Of a stretch of DNA of 64,000 bases, positions 10,184 through 20,888 are shown in pieces (the stretch's first letter is position 1; every line of letters begins with the position of its first letter). The stretch covers positions 2,695,796 to 2,759,795 of the forward strand of contig NC_085861.1 in the NCBI RefSeq assembly GCF_034702125.1, read 5' to 3'. Both the position numbers and the translations under genes were made by a program. The notes beneath the pieces were generated by a model. It was not told the DNA's origin. It ran no database searches and saw nothing but the letters and a program-made list of their open reading frames with translations. The stretch comes from Engraulis encrasicolus (Eukaryota > Chordata > Actinopteri > Clupeiformes > Engraulidae).

Positions 10184-13100
10184 ATGGAGAGATTCCAGAT
10201 TCCACCGCCACCGAAGTTTGACTTCACGCGGCCAGAAGAGTGGTCCAAATGGATTAAAAGGTTTGAGAGATTCCGGATTGCATCAGGACTAGAACTCCAG
10301 GCAGAAGAAAACCAGGTGAACACTTTAATCTATACCATGGGGGACGAGGCGGAGGATATCATAACTTCACTTCAGCTGACTGAAGAAGAAGCTAGCCAGT
10401 ACAACACAGTAAAGAATAAGCTCGATGCGCATTTCGTAGTGAGGAGAAATGTTATTTTTGAACGGGCCAAATTCAACCAGAGACAACAGGAGCAGGGAGA
10501 AACTGTTGACAGTTTTATTACTTCACTCCACTGCCTGTCCGAGCACTGTGGCTATGGGCTCCTCCATGATGAAATGGTCCGAGACAGACTTGTTGTTGGC
10601 TTACGAGATAAAAAGCTGTCGGAACAGCTCCAACTTGACTCAGCGCTGACGCTGGAGAAAGCAGTGACACGAGCTCGTCAGAGCGAACAAGTAAAAAACC
10701 AGCAGGATCTGTTGAAGAGCAACTTCAAGTCAGCTGCCACGGACGTGGACAGCATTCAAATGAAATTCCAACCTGCCACGGGTAGAGGTCGGCAGCAGAA
10801 AAAAACAAATGACAGAAGTGGTTATCACACACAGCTAGGCAGCCAGAGACGGTGCATGTGGTGCGGCAGAACCCCAGCACACAGTAAACACCAGTGCCCA
10901 GCTAGAGATGTAGCATGTAATGTGTGTCAGAAAAAAGGCCATTACGGTAAAGTGTGCAGATCGGGGGCCGTCAATGAAGTTAGCACAACAGGCTCAGATG
11001 AGGAGGAGGTTGCTTTCCTAGGCACTGTCAGTTCAGATGGTGAGCCCTGGCTTATCACGCTCAAAGTGAATGAGGACACAGCTGTCTTTAAAATAGACAC
11101 AGGGGCTGATGTTACCGTGTTATCAGAAGAAATCTTCCATAAGGGGCAATTTCCACAGCTTGAAAGTACAAAAAAAGTGCTGCAGGGGCCAGGCCGGACA
11201 CCCATCACAGTGAGAGGGAAGTTCAGTGCGTCCATAGGAACTGAGAATAAAAGCACCACACAGGAAGTGTATGTAGTCCCAGATCTGAAGTGTAACCTGT
11301 TGGGGCGTCCAGCTATCCAAGCACTTGGGTTAGTAGCCAGAGTAGACGCAGTGGCACTGGACTCCAGAGAGAGAGTCAAAGAGCAGTTCCCCAAGCTCTT
11401 TAAAGGGCTAGGCAAGATGGAGGGGGACTATAAGATTGAGCTTAGAGCGGATGCCAAGCCATTCTCCATATCGACCCCACGACGAGTCCCGCTGCCACTC
11501 ATGTCTCAAGTAAAAAAAGAGCTGTCACGCATGGAGGAGATAGGCGTAATCTCAAGAGTGGAACAGCCCACAGACTGGTGCGCCGGAATGGTCCCAGTGC
11601 CAAAACCAGGCAAGAATGAGGTGCGCATTTGCGTAGATCTGACAAAATTGAACGAATCAGTCAAGCGAGAGAGGCATATGCTCCCCTCAGTGGAGCACAC
11701 ACTTGGACAGCTAGAGGGTGCTAAAGTGTTCTCTAAAATAGATGCAAACTCAGGCTTTTGGCAAATACCCCTAGCCAAGGAATCTGCCCTCCTCACAACA
11801 TTCCTCACTCCCTTCGGTAGGTTTTGCTTTAACCGCCTCTGCTTCGGCATATCCTCAGCGCCTGAGCACTATCAGAAGAGAATGTCTAGGCTACTGGAGG
11901 GACTCGACGGCGTCTTGTGCCAGATGGACGACGTGCTCGTCTTTGGAGACACGCAGGCCCAGCACGACACACGGCTGTCCACAGTGCTGGAGAGACTGCA
12001 AGAGGCAGGGGTCACGCTGAGGAGCGACAAATGTGAATTCTCAAAAAGACATGTAAAGTTTCTTGGACAGATAATAGACGCAGCCGGGGTGCGGGCGGAT
12101 CCAGACAAAGTACGAGCAGTGACGGACATGGAAGAGCCTGAGGATGTGAGTGGAGTGAGAAGGTTCCTTGGAATGGTGAACCACCTCGGAAAATACTTAC
12201 CAAATCTTGCCGAAAAGACACAGCCACTCAGAGACCTGCTGAAGAAACAAAACACATTTCAGTGGGGACACCAACAACAGAGAGCATTTAACATCATTAA
12301 AAAGGAACTGAGCTCACCACCAGGACTAGCCCTCTACAACTCAAAAGCAGAGACCGTTGTCTCAGCCGACGCGTCCTCATTCGGACTGGGCGCGGTGCTA
12401 CTGCAGAGACAGGAGGAGGGCTACCTCAAGCCAGTGGCGTACAGCTCCAGGGCGCTCACAGAGACTGAAAAAAGATATGCCCAGATCGAGAAAGAGGCTT
12501 TGGCAATCACATGGGCATGCGAGCGGTTTTCAGATTACCTGGTGGGCATCAGGTTTCATGTGGAAACAGACCATAAGCCTCTAGTCCCGCTACTAGGCTC
12601 CAAAAGCCTGGATGAGCTCCCACCACGTATTCAGAGACTCAGAATGAGACTGATGGCCTTCTGCTACTCCATCTCGCATGTGGCGGGCAAGAAGCTGGCC
12701 ACAGCAGATGTGCTGTCAAGAGCGCCCTTGAGAGAGAGTGGGCGACCGACACAGGAGGAGGAAATCAAGCTGTATGTCAGCATGGTCATGTCAACCCTCC
12801 CAGCTACGGAGAAGAGGCTGGAGGAAATACGCAAATGCCAAGATGGAGATGAAATACTGAGCCAAGTGAAAAGGTACTGTAGTGTGGGCTGGCCAGACAA
12901 ATCTGAAATAGACAGGGCTTACCTACCATATGCACAGGTGGAAGAGGAACTAACAGTGGAGGAAGGCCTACTACTAAAAGGGTGTAGGTTAGTTATCCCC
13001 AAGTCACTACACACAGATATCATCCAAAAACTGCACGCAGGACACCAGGGCATAGTAAAGTGCCGGGAAAGAGCCAAGCAATCTGTCTGGTGGCCCGGGC

Positions 13101-14137
13101 TGAGTACTCAGCTTCAGAAAGTTGTGGAGGGCTGTGACACATGTACCAAAAAAAGAGACAATCCCAGAGAGCCGCTGCTCACTTCAGATTTCCCAGACAG
13201 ACCATGGGCAAAGGTGGGGGCCGACTTATTTCAGTGGGAAGATAATCAGTACTTGCTAGTTGTTGATTACTTTTCTCGTTTCATAGAAGTGGCTAAACTC
13301 ACATCTACCACCTCATTAGCAGTAGTGGAACACTGCAAGTCTATTTTTGCCAGGCACGGCATACCCTCCGAGCTCTTGAGTGATAACGGGCCCCAATTTT
13401 CGTCTGAACGTTTTTCAGAGTTTGCAGCACAGTGGGGATTCACACACACGACATCCAGCCCCAGATATGCCCAGAGCAATGGAGAGGCAGAAAGGGCTGT
13501 GCGGACCGTTAAAGGGCTCCTCCAGAAAGAAGAAGACCCTTATTTGGCCCTTCTGGCTTACAGGGCCACCCCACTCGCCAACGGGCATAGCCCAGCTCAG
13601 CTGTCAATGGGCCGACAGCTCAGGACAACGCTCCCAGTCACCCTGTCATCCCTGAACCCAGGGTGGACTGACATAGCCAAACTCAAAGAGGAAGAACAAA
13701 GGATGCGACAGAGGTCAAGGGTCAACTTCAACAAAAGACACAGAGCTCAACAACTCAGCACACTCACACCAGGCAAGCACGTGTGGATAAAAGACACAAA
13801 GGAGAAGGGGACAGTGATCAGCCAGGCAGATACTCCAAGGTCATATGTCATTGACTCTCCCAGGGGTACCCTACGCCGCAACCGCCATCACCTCGTCTCT
13901 ACGCCAGTGCCGCCAGCAGAGCAGACCATCTCAACAGAGCCAGACCTACCTGCTGATCAGCCAGTGAGTCCTGCGCTAGCTGAGCAGACTCCAGTTCGGC
14001 CAGAGAGTCCAGCACAGGCAGAACCGGGCCCAGCTGAACCGGGCCCAGCTCAGCCGGGCAGTCCCGTGACCCGGGCACGCTACCCTGCGAGAGAGAGACA
14101 ACCGCCAGGATATCTGAAAGACTTTGTACCTAAATAG
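10184..14137 (+). CDS. Gag-Pol polyprotein, Ty3/Gypsy retrotransposon
   Basis: One 1317-residue frame covers everything needed for retrotransposition except the LTRs. Order: Gag capsid-like region (about 1-200); two zinc knuckles (C224-C238, a divergent CCHC, and CNVCQKKGHYGKVC at 245-258); aspartic protease with DTG (D305); reverse transcriptase with QMDD (580-583, a variant of the usual YMDD/YVDD); RNase H with D729 in ADAS; integrase with an HHCC zinc finger (H951, H955, C984, C987) and the D1014, D1067, E1103 triad with D-35-E spacing; then a proline-rich tail. The ATG follows a 178-base leader. No stop or frameshift was found, so the element may be autonomous. Gag and Pol share one frame, unlike relatives that use a -1 shift. 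Confidence 0.95.
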   Translation: MERFQIPPPPKFDFTRPEEWSKWIKRFERFRIASGLELQAEENQVNTLIYTMGDEAEDIITSLQLTEEEASQYNTVKNKLDAHFVVRRNVIFERAKFNQRQQEQGETVDSFITSLHCLSEHCGYGLLHDEMVRDRLVVGLRDKKLSEQLQLDSALTLEKAVTRARQSEQVKNQQDLLKSNFKSAATDVDSIQMKFQPATGRGRQQKKTNDRSGYHTQLGSQRRCMWCGRTPAHSKHQCPARDVACNVCQKKGHYGKVCRSGAVNEVSTTGSDEEEVAFLGTVSSDGEPWLITLKVNEDTAVFKIDTGADVTVLSEEIFHKGQFPQLESTKKVLQGPGRTPITVRGKFSASIGTENKSTTQEVYVVPDLKCNLLGRPAIQALGLVARVDAVALDSRERVKEQFPKLFKGLGKMEGDYKIELRADAKPFSISTPRRVPLPLMSQVKKELSRMEEIGVISRVEQPTDWCAGMVPVPKPGKNEVRICVDLTKLNESVKRERHMLPSVEHTLGQLEGAKVFSKIDANSGFWQIPLAKESALLTTFLTPFGRFCFNRLCFGISSAPEHYQKRMSRLLEGLDGVLCQMDDVLVFGDTQAQHDTRLSTVLERLQEAGVTLRSDKCEFSKRHVKFLGQIIDAAGVRADPDKVRAVTDMEEPEDVSGVRRFLGMVNHLGKYLPNLAEKTQPLRDLLKKQNTFQWGHQQQRAFNIIKKELSSPPGLALYNSKAETVVSADASSFGLGAVLLQRQEEGYLKPVAYSSRALTETEKRYAQIEKEALAITWACERFSDYLVGIRFHVETDHKPLVPLLGSKSLDELPPRIQRLRMRLMAFCYSISHVAGKKLATADVLSRAPLRESGRPTQEEEIKLYVSMVMSTLPATEKRLEEIRKCQDGDEILSQVKRYCSVGWPDKSEIDRAYLPYAQVEEELTVEEGLLLKGCRLVIPKSLHTDIIQKLHAGHQGIVKCRERAKQSVWWPGLSTQLQKVVEGCDTCTKKRDNPREPLLTSDFPDRPWAKVGADLFQWEDNQYLLVVDYFSRFIEVAKLTSTTSLAVVEHCKSIFARHGIPSELLSDNGPQFSSERFSEFAAQWGFTHTTSSPRYAQSNGEAERAVRTVKGLLQKEEDPYLALLAYRATPLANGHSPAQLSMGRQLRTTLPVTLSSLNPGWTDIAKLKEEEQRMRQRSRVNFNKRHRAQQLSTLTPGKHVWIKDTKEKGTVISQADTPRSYVIDSPRGTLRRNRHHLVSTPVPPAEQTISTEPDLPADQPVSPALAEQTPVRPESPAQAEPGPAEPGPAQPGSPVTRARYPARERQPPGYLKDFVPK

Positions 14138-14429
14138 GACTGAGTGATTTCAACGGGGCAGAATAATTCCCCACACTCAGTAGGAGGATTGGGTAGTCCA
14201 CCCCACCTCCTTAGTTTCATTTATCAGTGAATGTTGTACCAATCAGGTTTATGTGTTTATTTTCAGGGTTTGTTGTTCTGTTAGCTCAGGGTTATTTTAG
14301 TATTCGGTTATCCCTGTGAGGTTATGAACTAAAAATGAAGTGTTAACTTTTGTTATAGTCTGCTACAGTACAGTGGCGTTAATGAACCCTTTTGTCAGAT
14401 ATAAGATGTACTGATCTTAGAAAGGGGGA
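14138..14429 (+). other. 3' untranslated region and polypurine tract of the Gypsy element
   Basis: Non-coding sequence between the Gag-Pol stop and the 3' LTR. The purine run AGAAAGGGGGA (14419-14429) abuts the LTR, as expected for plus-strand priming. Confidence 0.85.
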
Positions 14430-14593
14430 TGTGGTGTTAGTGCATTTATAGGACACAGGATGTTATACGCCTCCTGGTGGTTATGTGGGGGACACCCCGT
14501 TCTCAAGGCACTTGAATAAAGTCCAGCTAGAAGCGTACATCTAAACCATGTCTCTCCGTGTCTGTCCTTCGGTTAGAAGTAACTAACGTTACA
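14430..14593 (+). repeat. 3' LTR
   Basis: 164 bp, same start and end as the 5' LTR, and no mismatch seen by eye. It is followed by target duplication GCAAG. Confidence 0.95.
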
Positions 14594-14617
14594 GCAAGGT
14601 CGCATATTAAAACGCAC

Positions 14618-15010
14618 ACTGTGTATACGCTGCACTGAGCTAAGTGACTGGTGCAGCAGAAGCAGCATTCAGGCTCATGAGATTTGAGATTTAAAATATA
14701 TATATATATGAAAATAAATGTGGGTGTGTTAGAGCTGAAGGAACACATCTTTATGCAAGAGGAGGGTCTTCGCTTCTAAATACAACTTACGTGTATTTCA
14801 ACTTCGGAGGCTGATATATTTAGGCACCTTAGGGCTTAGGCATTTAGCAGGTGCCTTATACATGGGTTCTAAACTTTGTTTATAACCTTACTGCGCGAAC
14901 CTAGCCGCGCACAACTCAACCTCTGATTGTTGGAAACTGCTGTCGGTCAAACAATTAGATCACGTGGTTGGCTGCCAGTGTCTTGCCCCTCCTCATAACA
15001 TTGTGTTGAT
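14618..15010. repeat. Repeat shared with 62.2 kb and 47 kb
   Basis: 14644-14860 is a diverged match to the piggyBac-type MITE at 62163-62468 (shared CATTCAGGCTCATGAGATTT). 14856-15003 is an inverted match to 46974-47130 (for example CAACCTCTGATTGTTG). No coding frame. Confidence 0.55.
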
Positions 15011-15180
15011 AAACACTAAGAACGCATGTATAGGGTTTTCACACCTGGTCCCTTTCAGCCATGTAGCCTAAGTGAACTCAGCACTGTGACTCAGCATTTT
15101 CTCTGCATATGTGAACTCAGCATTGTGACTCAGCATTTTCTCTGCATATGTGAATGCTTCAACATGTACCCAGACCCAGA

Positions 15181-15229
15181 AGTGAACCGTACTGAGACCT
15201 TAATTGACGTGGTCTCAGTACGGTTCACT
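15181..15229. repeat. Perfect 19-bp hairpin
   Basis: AGTGAACCGTACTGAGACC and its exact complement are separated by 11 bases. It lies near the left end of the element at 15032-17012. Confidence 0.9.
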
Positions 15230-15795
15230 TATGAGCTCTGACAAGTGTTGAATTTGAGTGGTATATCCTGCTGCATTTTGCAGCTGACCAACAACTGATT
15301 GACCATACTGTTAAGTTTTAGAATGAAACTTTTGCCAGTCCTGTGTTCCAATCAATTGGGCCAGGAATGTGCATGTTTAGCTTCTGATATCTTGAGCTCA
15401 GAGCTGGCGACTCTGCCATTGACGGTCACCCAGAACACTTTGTTCTTGATACCAGAAGTATCCTAGGCGGTGTGTTATCCTTAGCGATAAATGTTTTTAT
15501 GATTCGTCACTACTGTAGACGTGGGGACGCCATCTTCCCTAACTAAGATCATACTTGCATACGTGTAACCTGCTGACATGAGGAAGACGGTATATAAACC
15601 GTTGCCACCATTTTGTCAGCTATCGGTCTATTTTGCCTGTCATTCGCCAGAAATAGAATGCTGCCTAGTTAGTGAGACGCAGTGAGACTTCAAAGTCTCA
15701 TTTTTATTTCTTTTTAACCTTTATTTTCCTTCTACTTTTACTTGTTTTATTTTCTTCTTATTCTTTTTGTCATCTCACTTTTTCTATAATAAATC

Positions 15796-16436
15796 CTCAC
15801 TCGCGCCGTCACGTGACCCAAAATGACGTGACCCACGGCGAGCTGCCATGGCGCGACGTCGTGCACCCCACATTTTTTGTAACTTGTCGTGCGCCACCAG
15901 CGACCATGCAGGTAGGCAGACAAAGCAGGAGTTGCGAAGAGAGGCTACAACTACTGTAGGCTACTACAGAATGGATCCTGCATCATTTTGAGGATAATAA
16001 AATGTCCTAGAGAGTTATTTTATCTTCTCTCTTAAATGTTGTTCAGTGAAATAATTGTTTACTTTGTTCAGAAGCACGTTGTATTCGGCGTTCTATTTAT
16101 AAATTCTGCTGCCAGAACAATGCTCTCACATGGTCTTGGAATGATCTGGCAATGTAGGCTACAACAAAAAATATATGTTTCAATGTGGTAAGTCACAAGT
16201 CAGACGTTCAGTAGCCCTACAGCAGCCGTGTTTGGCTTTCTATTTTATACATCCATAGAACTCACGCTTGCGAGTTGCGAAAGATACTGCCGTTTCTCTC
16301 ATGAACAGCAGAGGGCACTTCCGACAATGCGAGCAGGGCGCTTTTGAAGTATGAATAGTCTGGCGCAAGTGATGACGTCATTAATGGTTCTCGCGCCAAA
16401 CGCGCCAAAGTGCGCACGTGAAGTATGCAGAGCCCT
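15796..16436 (+). mobile_element. Harbinger-type MITE, copy 1 (5' truncated)
   Basis: Matches the complete copies at 25923-26633 and 52627-53338 from the internal CACTCGCGCCGTCACGTGAC to the terminal GCAGAGCCCT. The first ~110 bp including the left terminus are missing. Confidence 0.8.
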
Positions 16437-17135
16437 TAATGCTCACACTACCTTGGACTTGCCAGTACGTGAGATTTTTATTTTCTTAAGCCTTTTCTGA
16501 GGTCCTGGTCATTATAATGGGGGCAGGTGTTGGTTTACATTTTTTTTTTTTTAATCTTGATTTATTCCCAAAAATATCCAAAATGTCATGCAACATCAGC
16601 AGACAACTATTTAACAGTGATAGCTTTTGGGAAAACATTTGGAGTAGGCCTATGTTAAGAGTTTTTTAAAATGTAAACAAAAGCTGCACCCATTAGAATA
16701 GCTCAGATCTCGCAAAGGACTGAGCCGAAAAATTGCAGCATCACTGGGTAGGGTGAGCAATACAACAGCATATTGAAAATGGCTGAAGTGGTTCTTTAAG
16801 GGGGACTCTAGAGGACCGGGTGTGATCAAAAACAGGACTGAAGCATCATAAAAGCCTAACGGGACCAGTACGATCAACAGGTTTTTTTGTAATACACTCA
16901 ACAATATGACCTAAAACAGAACGGAGTCCTTTTGCTGTCGATTCCCTTTTTGGTCCACTTAAAGAGGACTGAGTTCGGGTCACTCAAAGAGGACAAGGTG
17001 TGAAAATGCCCTTAGGCTAAAATGGGTTCAACAAGAATCTAGTAAAAGACTAAGCCTGTCCAGAACTTAGCTGAGGTACAAGCTGTACAGTATCAGTCAG
17101 CAGTGACAGTGAATGGAAGTGTTTTGAGTAATACC

Positions 17136-17324
17136 CAGTGGTGTAGTCTACCTTTTTGTGGTGGGTATACTGTATATTTGAGCAATTTTTGAAATGGGTT
17201 TACTGTTTATATTTGTGCAATTCTAAATAATGGATCAATCCATTTAAGTGGGTATACAGAAATCCCTGACATTTGGAAGTGGGTATACTCCGTACACCGG
17301 CGTTCTACGTAGAATACACCACTG
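17136..17324. mobile_element. hAT MITE, 189 bp
   Basis: CAGTGGTGTAG...CTACACCACTG-type ends (the right end reads TACACCACTG) with a perfect 8-bp target duplication GTAATACC (17128-17135, 17325-17332). Same family as 58781-58970. It contains repeated GTGGGTATAC. Confidence 0.9.
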
Positions 17325-17537
17325 GTAATACCCAAAATGTGGGCTTGAAAAGTGACTCACAAGTCGTGGTAATAGGCCTAGAAATGTTCTCTTACCACAA
17401 CATACAGCAGAAACAGTGACGACATGATCAGCACCGGACCACTGGCGAGCACTAAAACAAGAATCAATCCATCAATTCATCAAAAAAAAGTATGTACACC
17501 GTAAAAAAAATGATATCAGTGATCAGTCATGATAACT

Positions 17538-17805
17538 ATTTTAGGGATACATCTATTAGCACTAATACAATGTGCCTGTATAACTAACTTGTAAGGCAAA
17601 ATAAAGCAAAATAAAACATTTGTTAAGCATGTATTCGCAAATGTCTTGTTCATGCACAATAAGGGATTTATTACCAATTTAACCTTAGTAAGGGCCTAGT
17701 AGGCCTTAGCGTTTGCTTAGTACATGCCTTACAAGTTACTTATGCGGGCATTAACATTGTATGTATTAGTGCTTATAGATGTATCCCTAAAATAAAGTGT
17801 TACCG
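17538..17805. mobile_element. Short relative of the 7.3-kb foldback element
   Basis: Inverted arms share TTTTAGGGATACATCTATTAG and its complement; the right end TAAAGTGTTACCG is intact. The left terminal ~15 bp are missing, yet ATAACT flanks both sides (17532-17537, 17806-17811), a 6-bp duplication like that of the long copy. Confidence 0.75.
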
Positions 17806-18164
17806 ATAACTTACAGTATGTAGTTGATTTGTACACTGCCATGGCAATACCAGCAGCCTCAGTATCCCGAGTTAATTTAAATCCTTATTGTAAGTTGTGT
17901 TGGAATTCTGAAGCAGCTGGTGTGTTTTTATATTGCACTATTGTCATCATATATCTTAGCATCATAATGTTATCATCTACTTTGCAAAAAAAAAAAAAAA
18001 AAAGTTAAAATTAAATCCAAAGTAAAACAATGTTTTATTCAGGTGAAATGAAATGGGGGGGGGGAGGTAAACATGAAATAAAATTCAAGGAACTTGTTAA
18101 ATTACATCATTTTGCTGAAGTGTTGGTGATAAAGGGCGACTCACATCTGAGAGGTTTCATCTTT

Positions 18165-18440
18165 GGCAGAATTTGGTACAATCCACTGGTAGACTTTTGG
18201 TAGAATACGCTGGTAGAACTGCTAGAATGGTAGAACCCACTGGTAGAACTTGTAGAATTTGGTAGAATCCACTGGTAGAATTTGGTAGAATCCGGTGGTA
18301 GAACTGGCAGAATTTGGTAGAATCCACTGAATTTGGTAGAATCCACTGGTAGAACTGGCAGAATTTGGTAGAATCCACTGGTAGAATTTGGTAGAACCAC
18401 CGGGTAGAACTGGTAGAATCCACTGGTAGAAGTGGTAGAA
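18165..18440. repeat. GGTAGAA-based minisatellite
   Basis: Short units of the type GGTAGAATCCACT and GGTAGAATTTGGTAGAA are repeated about 20 times. The minus strand is open in three frames and would encode FYQ/DSTKF-rich peptides. This is a repeat effect, not a gene. Confidence 0.9.
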
Positions 18441-18451
18441 TGCACCCACTA

Positions 18452-19560
18452 TCGGGACAAATTAATATCTAGATTTATTTGGGAGGGCAAAAGACCTAGA
18501 GTGCGCTTTACCACTCTTCAATTGCCCAAGTTCAGGGGGGGACTGGCACTTCCAAACTTAAGAGAGTATTTTACTGCAGCTCAATAGTGCAGCCGTCCAC
18601 TATTGAATTGGTGCTGTACTAACTTTGTTGCTCATTGGAAAGATATAGAAACAAATATTTACACATGCCCTATTCAAATGTTTATTGGTGAGAAGGCGCT
18701 CCCCCTCCAAGTTAGGCAAGAGATCCAATAACATTGTTTACTTTAAATACATGGCACTCTGTCGTAAAACGCTTAAAATTTGATGATGGGCTAGGGCTTT
18801 TAAAATGGATTGCACATGACAAGAAATTTACTCCAGGATCCATCGACACAACGTACAAATACTGGGTAGACAAAGGTATAACTGCAATGTGTACCATTAC
18901 AAAGGAGGGGAATATGGGTAGCTTTCAAGAAATTAAAGACGTATTTGGTCTAGCAAATGCAGACCTATTTAGGTATCTGCAAGTGAGGGACTACTACCTA
19001 AAAGAGATTAAAAAAGATGAGGTGCATCCCCTCATTAACATGTTTGTAACATCTTACCAGAGATTTACCCCCAAAGCAATCTCAAAACTATATCTATGTA
19101 TATTGGGAAGTGGGAAGCACTCCACAATATACGTCAAATCTAAATGGGTAAAAGAAATGGAGGAGGAAATTCTAGATGAGACCTGGTTTGATATGTGGAG
19201 AAATCATCAAACTACAACACAATCACATAAATGGAGGGAATTTGCTTGGAAAAATCAGATCCGCTTTTTTATCACTCCCCAAATAACAAGCAAACAGACC
19301 TCGCAGCAACTACAATGCTGGAGAAAATGCGGAGAAATGGCACCACATCACACACACATTTTTTGGAGTTGCAAGACACTAGAACCATTTTGGTGTCAAG
19401 TACATGAGGTCTTGTGTGGGGTTTTGGGTTACAATGTCCCTTTTACTTGCAAGATTCTTTATCTTGGGCACTTGGGAGAATCTGTATCTTTTGAATACCA
19501 ATATTTGGTTAAAATACTTCTCATTGCAAGCAAAGGTGCCAGTAATGATGTATATTAACC
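18452..19560 (+). pseudogene. L1/Tx1-like LINE, ORF2 C-terminal relic
   Basis: Translation from 18459 gives FIWEGKRPRVRFTTLQLPKF, then GGLALPNLREYF, typical of L1-clade ORF2 after the reverse transcriptase core. A frame of 274 residues runs 18734-19558 and ends with the cysteine/histidine region CWRKCGEMAPHHTHIFWSC, also a hallmark of L1-type ORF2. An in-frame stop near 18584 and a frame change before 18734 break it. The endonuclease and catalytic RT parts are absent, so this is a 5'-truncated, dead insertion. Confidence 0.8.
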
Positions 19561-19690
19561 ACAAGCACTGTTTGTATGCACTCTGCCTGATGAAGGTCTA
19601 AGGACCGAAAACTTGCAAGTGAAGTAAAGCTTCTTTGCACAAAAAAAGACCTGAAGTGTACGGTTCTCCTTTTCATACAGAAATGTCTAC
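19561..19690 (+). repeat. 3' tail region of the LINE
   Basis: Contains CTGATGAAGGTCTAAGGACC followed by GAAAACTTGC, similar to the tail motif 'tgatgaag...cgaaacg' seen inverted near 49433. It probably belongs to the LINE 3' untranslated region. Confidence 0.4.
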
Positions 19691-19949
19691 TGAATCCTGC
19701 ACCTTCTAAACAGATGAGCGGTGGCCTATCACAACTGAATGATGATTTTAAAATTTGACCCTGATTAATCTTGAAATATGCCTGTATTTTTAAAAAATCC
19801 ATTGATATAATTCCATACTGATTCAGCTTTCCAAATATTTCAGTGATTGTTGATGATTTAATCCCTCAAACAGACTAGCATATTTTATATGACCTTATAT
19901 GGTATTTTCTTTAAAGACGTTTTAAGAAGTTAGAAACAAGTTGTTGCAC

Positions 19950-20070
19950 CATATTGGTTCAGGGAACACAATTGGTATTAACCTCCTCAGAGTTTAGATC
20001 TCAATCTCATTCAGATTCTTGAGGTTGGTTGGAGAAGGCTTTACATAGTGTTCAAATTCTACCATCATAC
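19950..20070 (+). pseudogene. Tc1/mariner transposase relic
   Basis: A short translation, PPQSLDLNLIQILEVGWRRL, aligns in character with the conserved [11 protein letters not shown] block around the catalytic glutamate of Tc1 transposases. The glutamate is replaced by Q here. Only this block is recognisable. Confidence 0.5.
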
Positions 20071-20884
20071 AATACCTTGGTAAAAACGTAAAGCAACACT
20101 AGATGGAAAAAGTCCAGATATTGCAGATTGAGTGTGACCTTATAATATGCACCATATGCATTTTTTGGAAGATGAGGTCCCACAACTTTCAAGCCAGAAG
20201 TGAGCTTATTCCTGGTAATGAATGGCCATTTTATTGCTAGAACCTCATCTCCATGACATACTGCTGTATGTATGTGCTACTGTATGCCTTCAGGATTAAT
20301 AATTATATACTCTACTCAACAGTACACAGTGTATCTTTCAGAATTTTGAGTAGGCTTTCCTCTGGGTTACAGTGACTGCAGATGGCAGAAGGTGTTGAAT
20401 GGTAATCTGCCGTCTCCCACTTCTATGTCTCTAACGGTCAGATCCACAAGGTATGTACAGAATGTACGGGTGACACCTGGGGTGCAAATCATTGTAGGAT
20501 CACCGGATTACTTGTGTGTGTGTGAGAGAGAGAGGATGTATGTCGTTGCGAAGTATACAGTGTGCTTTTCAGCATTTTGATTGTAGCCAAAAAATAAGTT
20601 TCCGAGCCTATTGATTATCAACTAGAGGTGAAGTCTAGTTTTTTGGGGGTTTTTTTTTGCTGTGGAATCAGTATACTGCTTAAAACATACCCCACCTTCT
20701 CTAGGTCCCCTGGATGTAACTTTGTATTACAAATGTAGTTTTTGAAATTCCATTACAAAATATGTCATAGGTCATGTAATGCTGTATAAAATTACAATTA
20801 CATCGGGGCCGGATAATGGACCTCGAGACATAGGTTCCCCACCCTTATCTAGGACATTGCTTCCAGCTTACCTTGTACTTCTTC
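20071..20884. other. No gene seen
   Basis: No coding exon or repeat family identified, except a short GT/GA microsatellite at 20513-20535. Confidence 0.5.
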
Positions 20885-20888
20885 TTAA

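Larger units (their letters stand above)
9842..14593 (+). mobile_element. Full-length Ty3/Gypsy LTR retrotransposon
   Basis: Two 164-bp LTRs (9842-10005, 14430-14593) with TG...CA ends flank a primer-binding region, one long Gag-Pol frame and a polypurine tract. A 5-bp target duplication, GCAAG, lies at 9837-9841 and 14594-14598. Reading the LTRs against each other I found no difference, so insertion was recent. The short LTRs, single fused Gag-Pol frame and paired zinc knuckles suggest the Mag-like group of Ty3/Gypsy elements. No envelope frame is present. Confidence 0.95.
9581..14617. mobile_element. MITE split by the Gypsy insertion
   Basis: The left end near 9581 reads GGGTGCATCCCAATATGTGA and continues into CCTTGCCTCCTCCACTTG. 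The right end, on the far side of the LTR retrotransposon, is the inverse (CAAGTGGAGGAGGCAAG before the insertion, GGTCGCATATTAAAACGCAC after it). The original element was about 280 bp. The LTR element landed inside its right terminal repeat at GCAAG. Confidence 0.65.
15032..17012. mobile_element. DNA transposon with GGG(..)TTTTCACACC termini
   Basis: The left end AGGGTTTTCACACCTGGTCC and the right end, complement of AGGGCATTTTCACACCTTGT, form imperfect inverted repeats. Exact boundaries are good to a few bases, with TA near both ends. There is no transposase. A Harbinger MITE copy (15796-16436) is nested inside. Class unassigned. Confidence 0.5.

Noticed and set aside
10942..12255. Minus-strand frames of 114-157 residues
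   Set aside because: Shadows of the Gag-Pol gene on the opposite strand.
18107..18449. Minus-strand frames rich in FYQILPVDSTKF
   Set aside because: Repeat translation of the GGTAGAA minisatellite.
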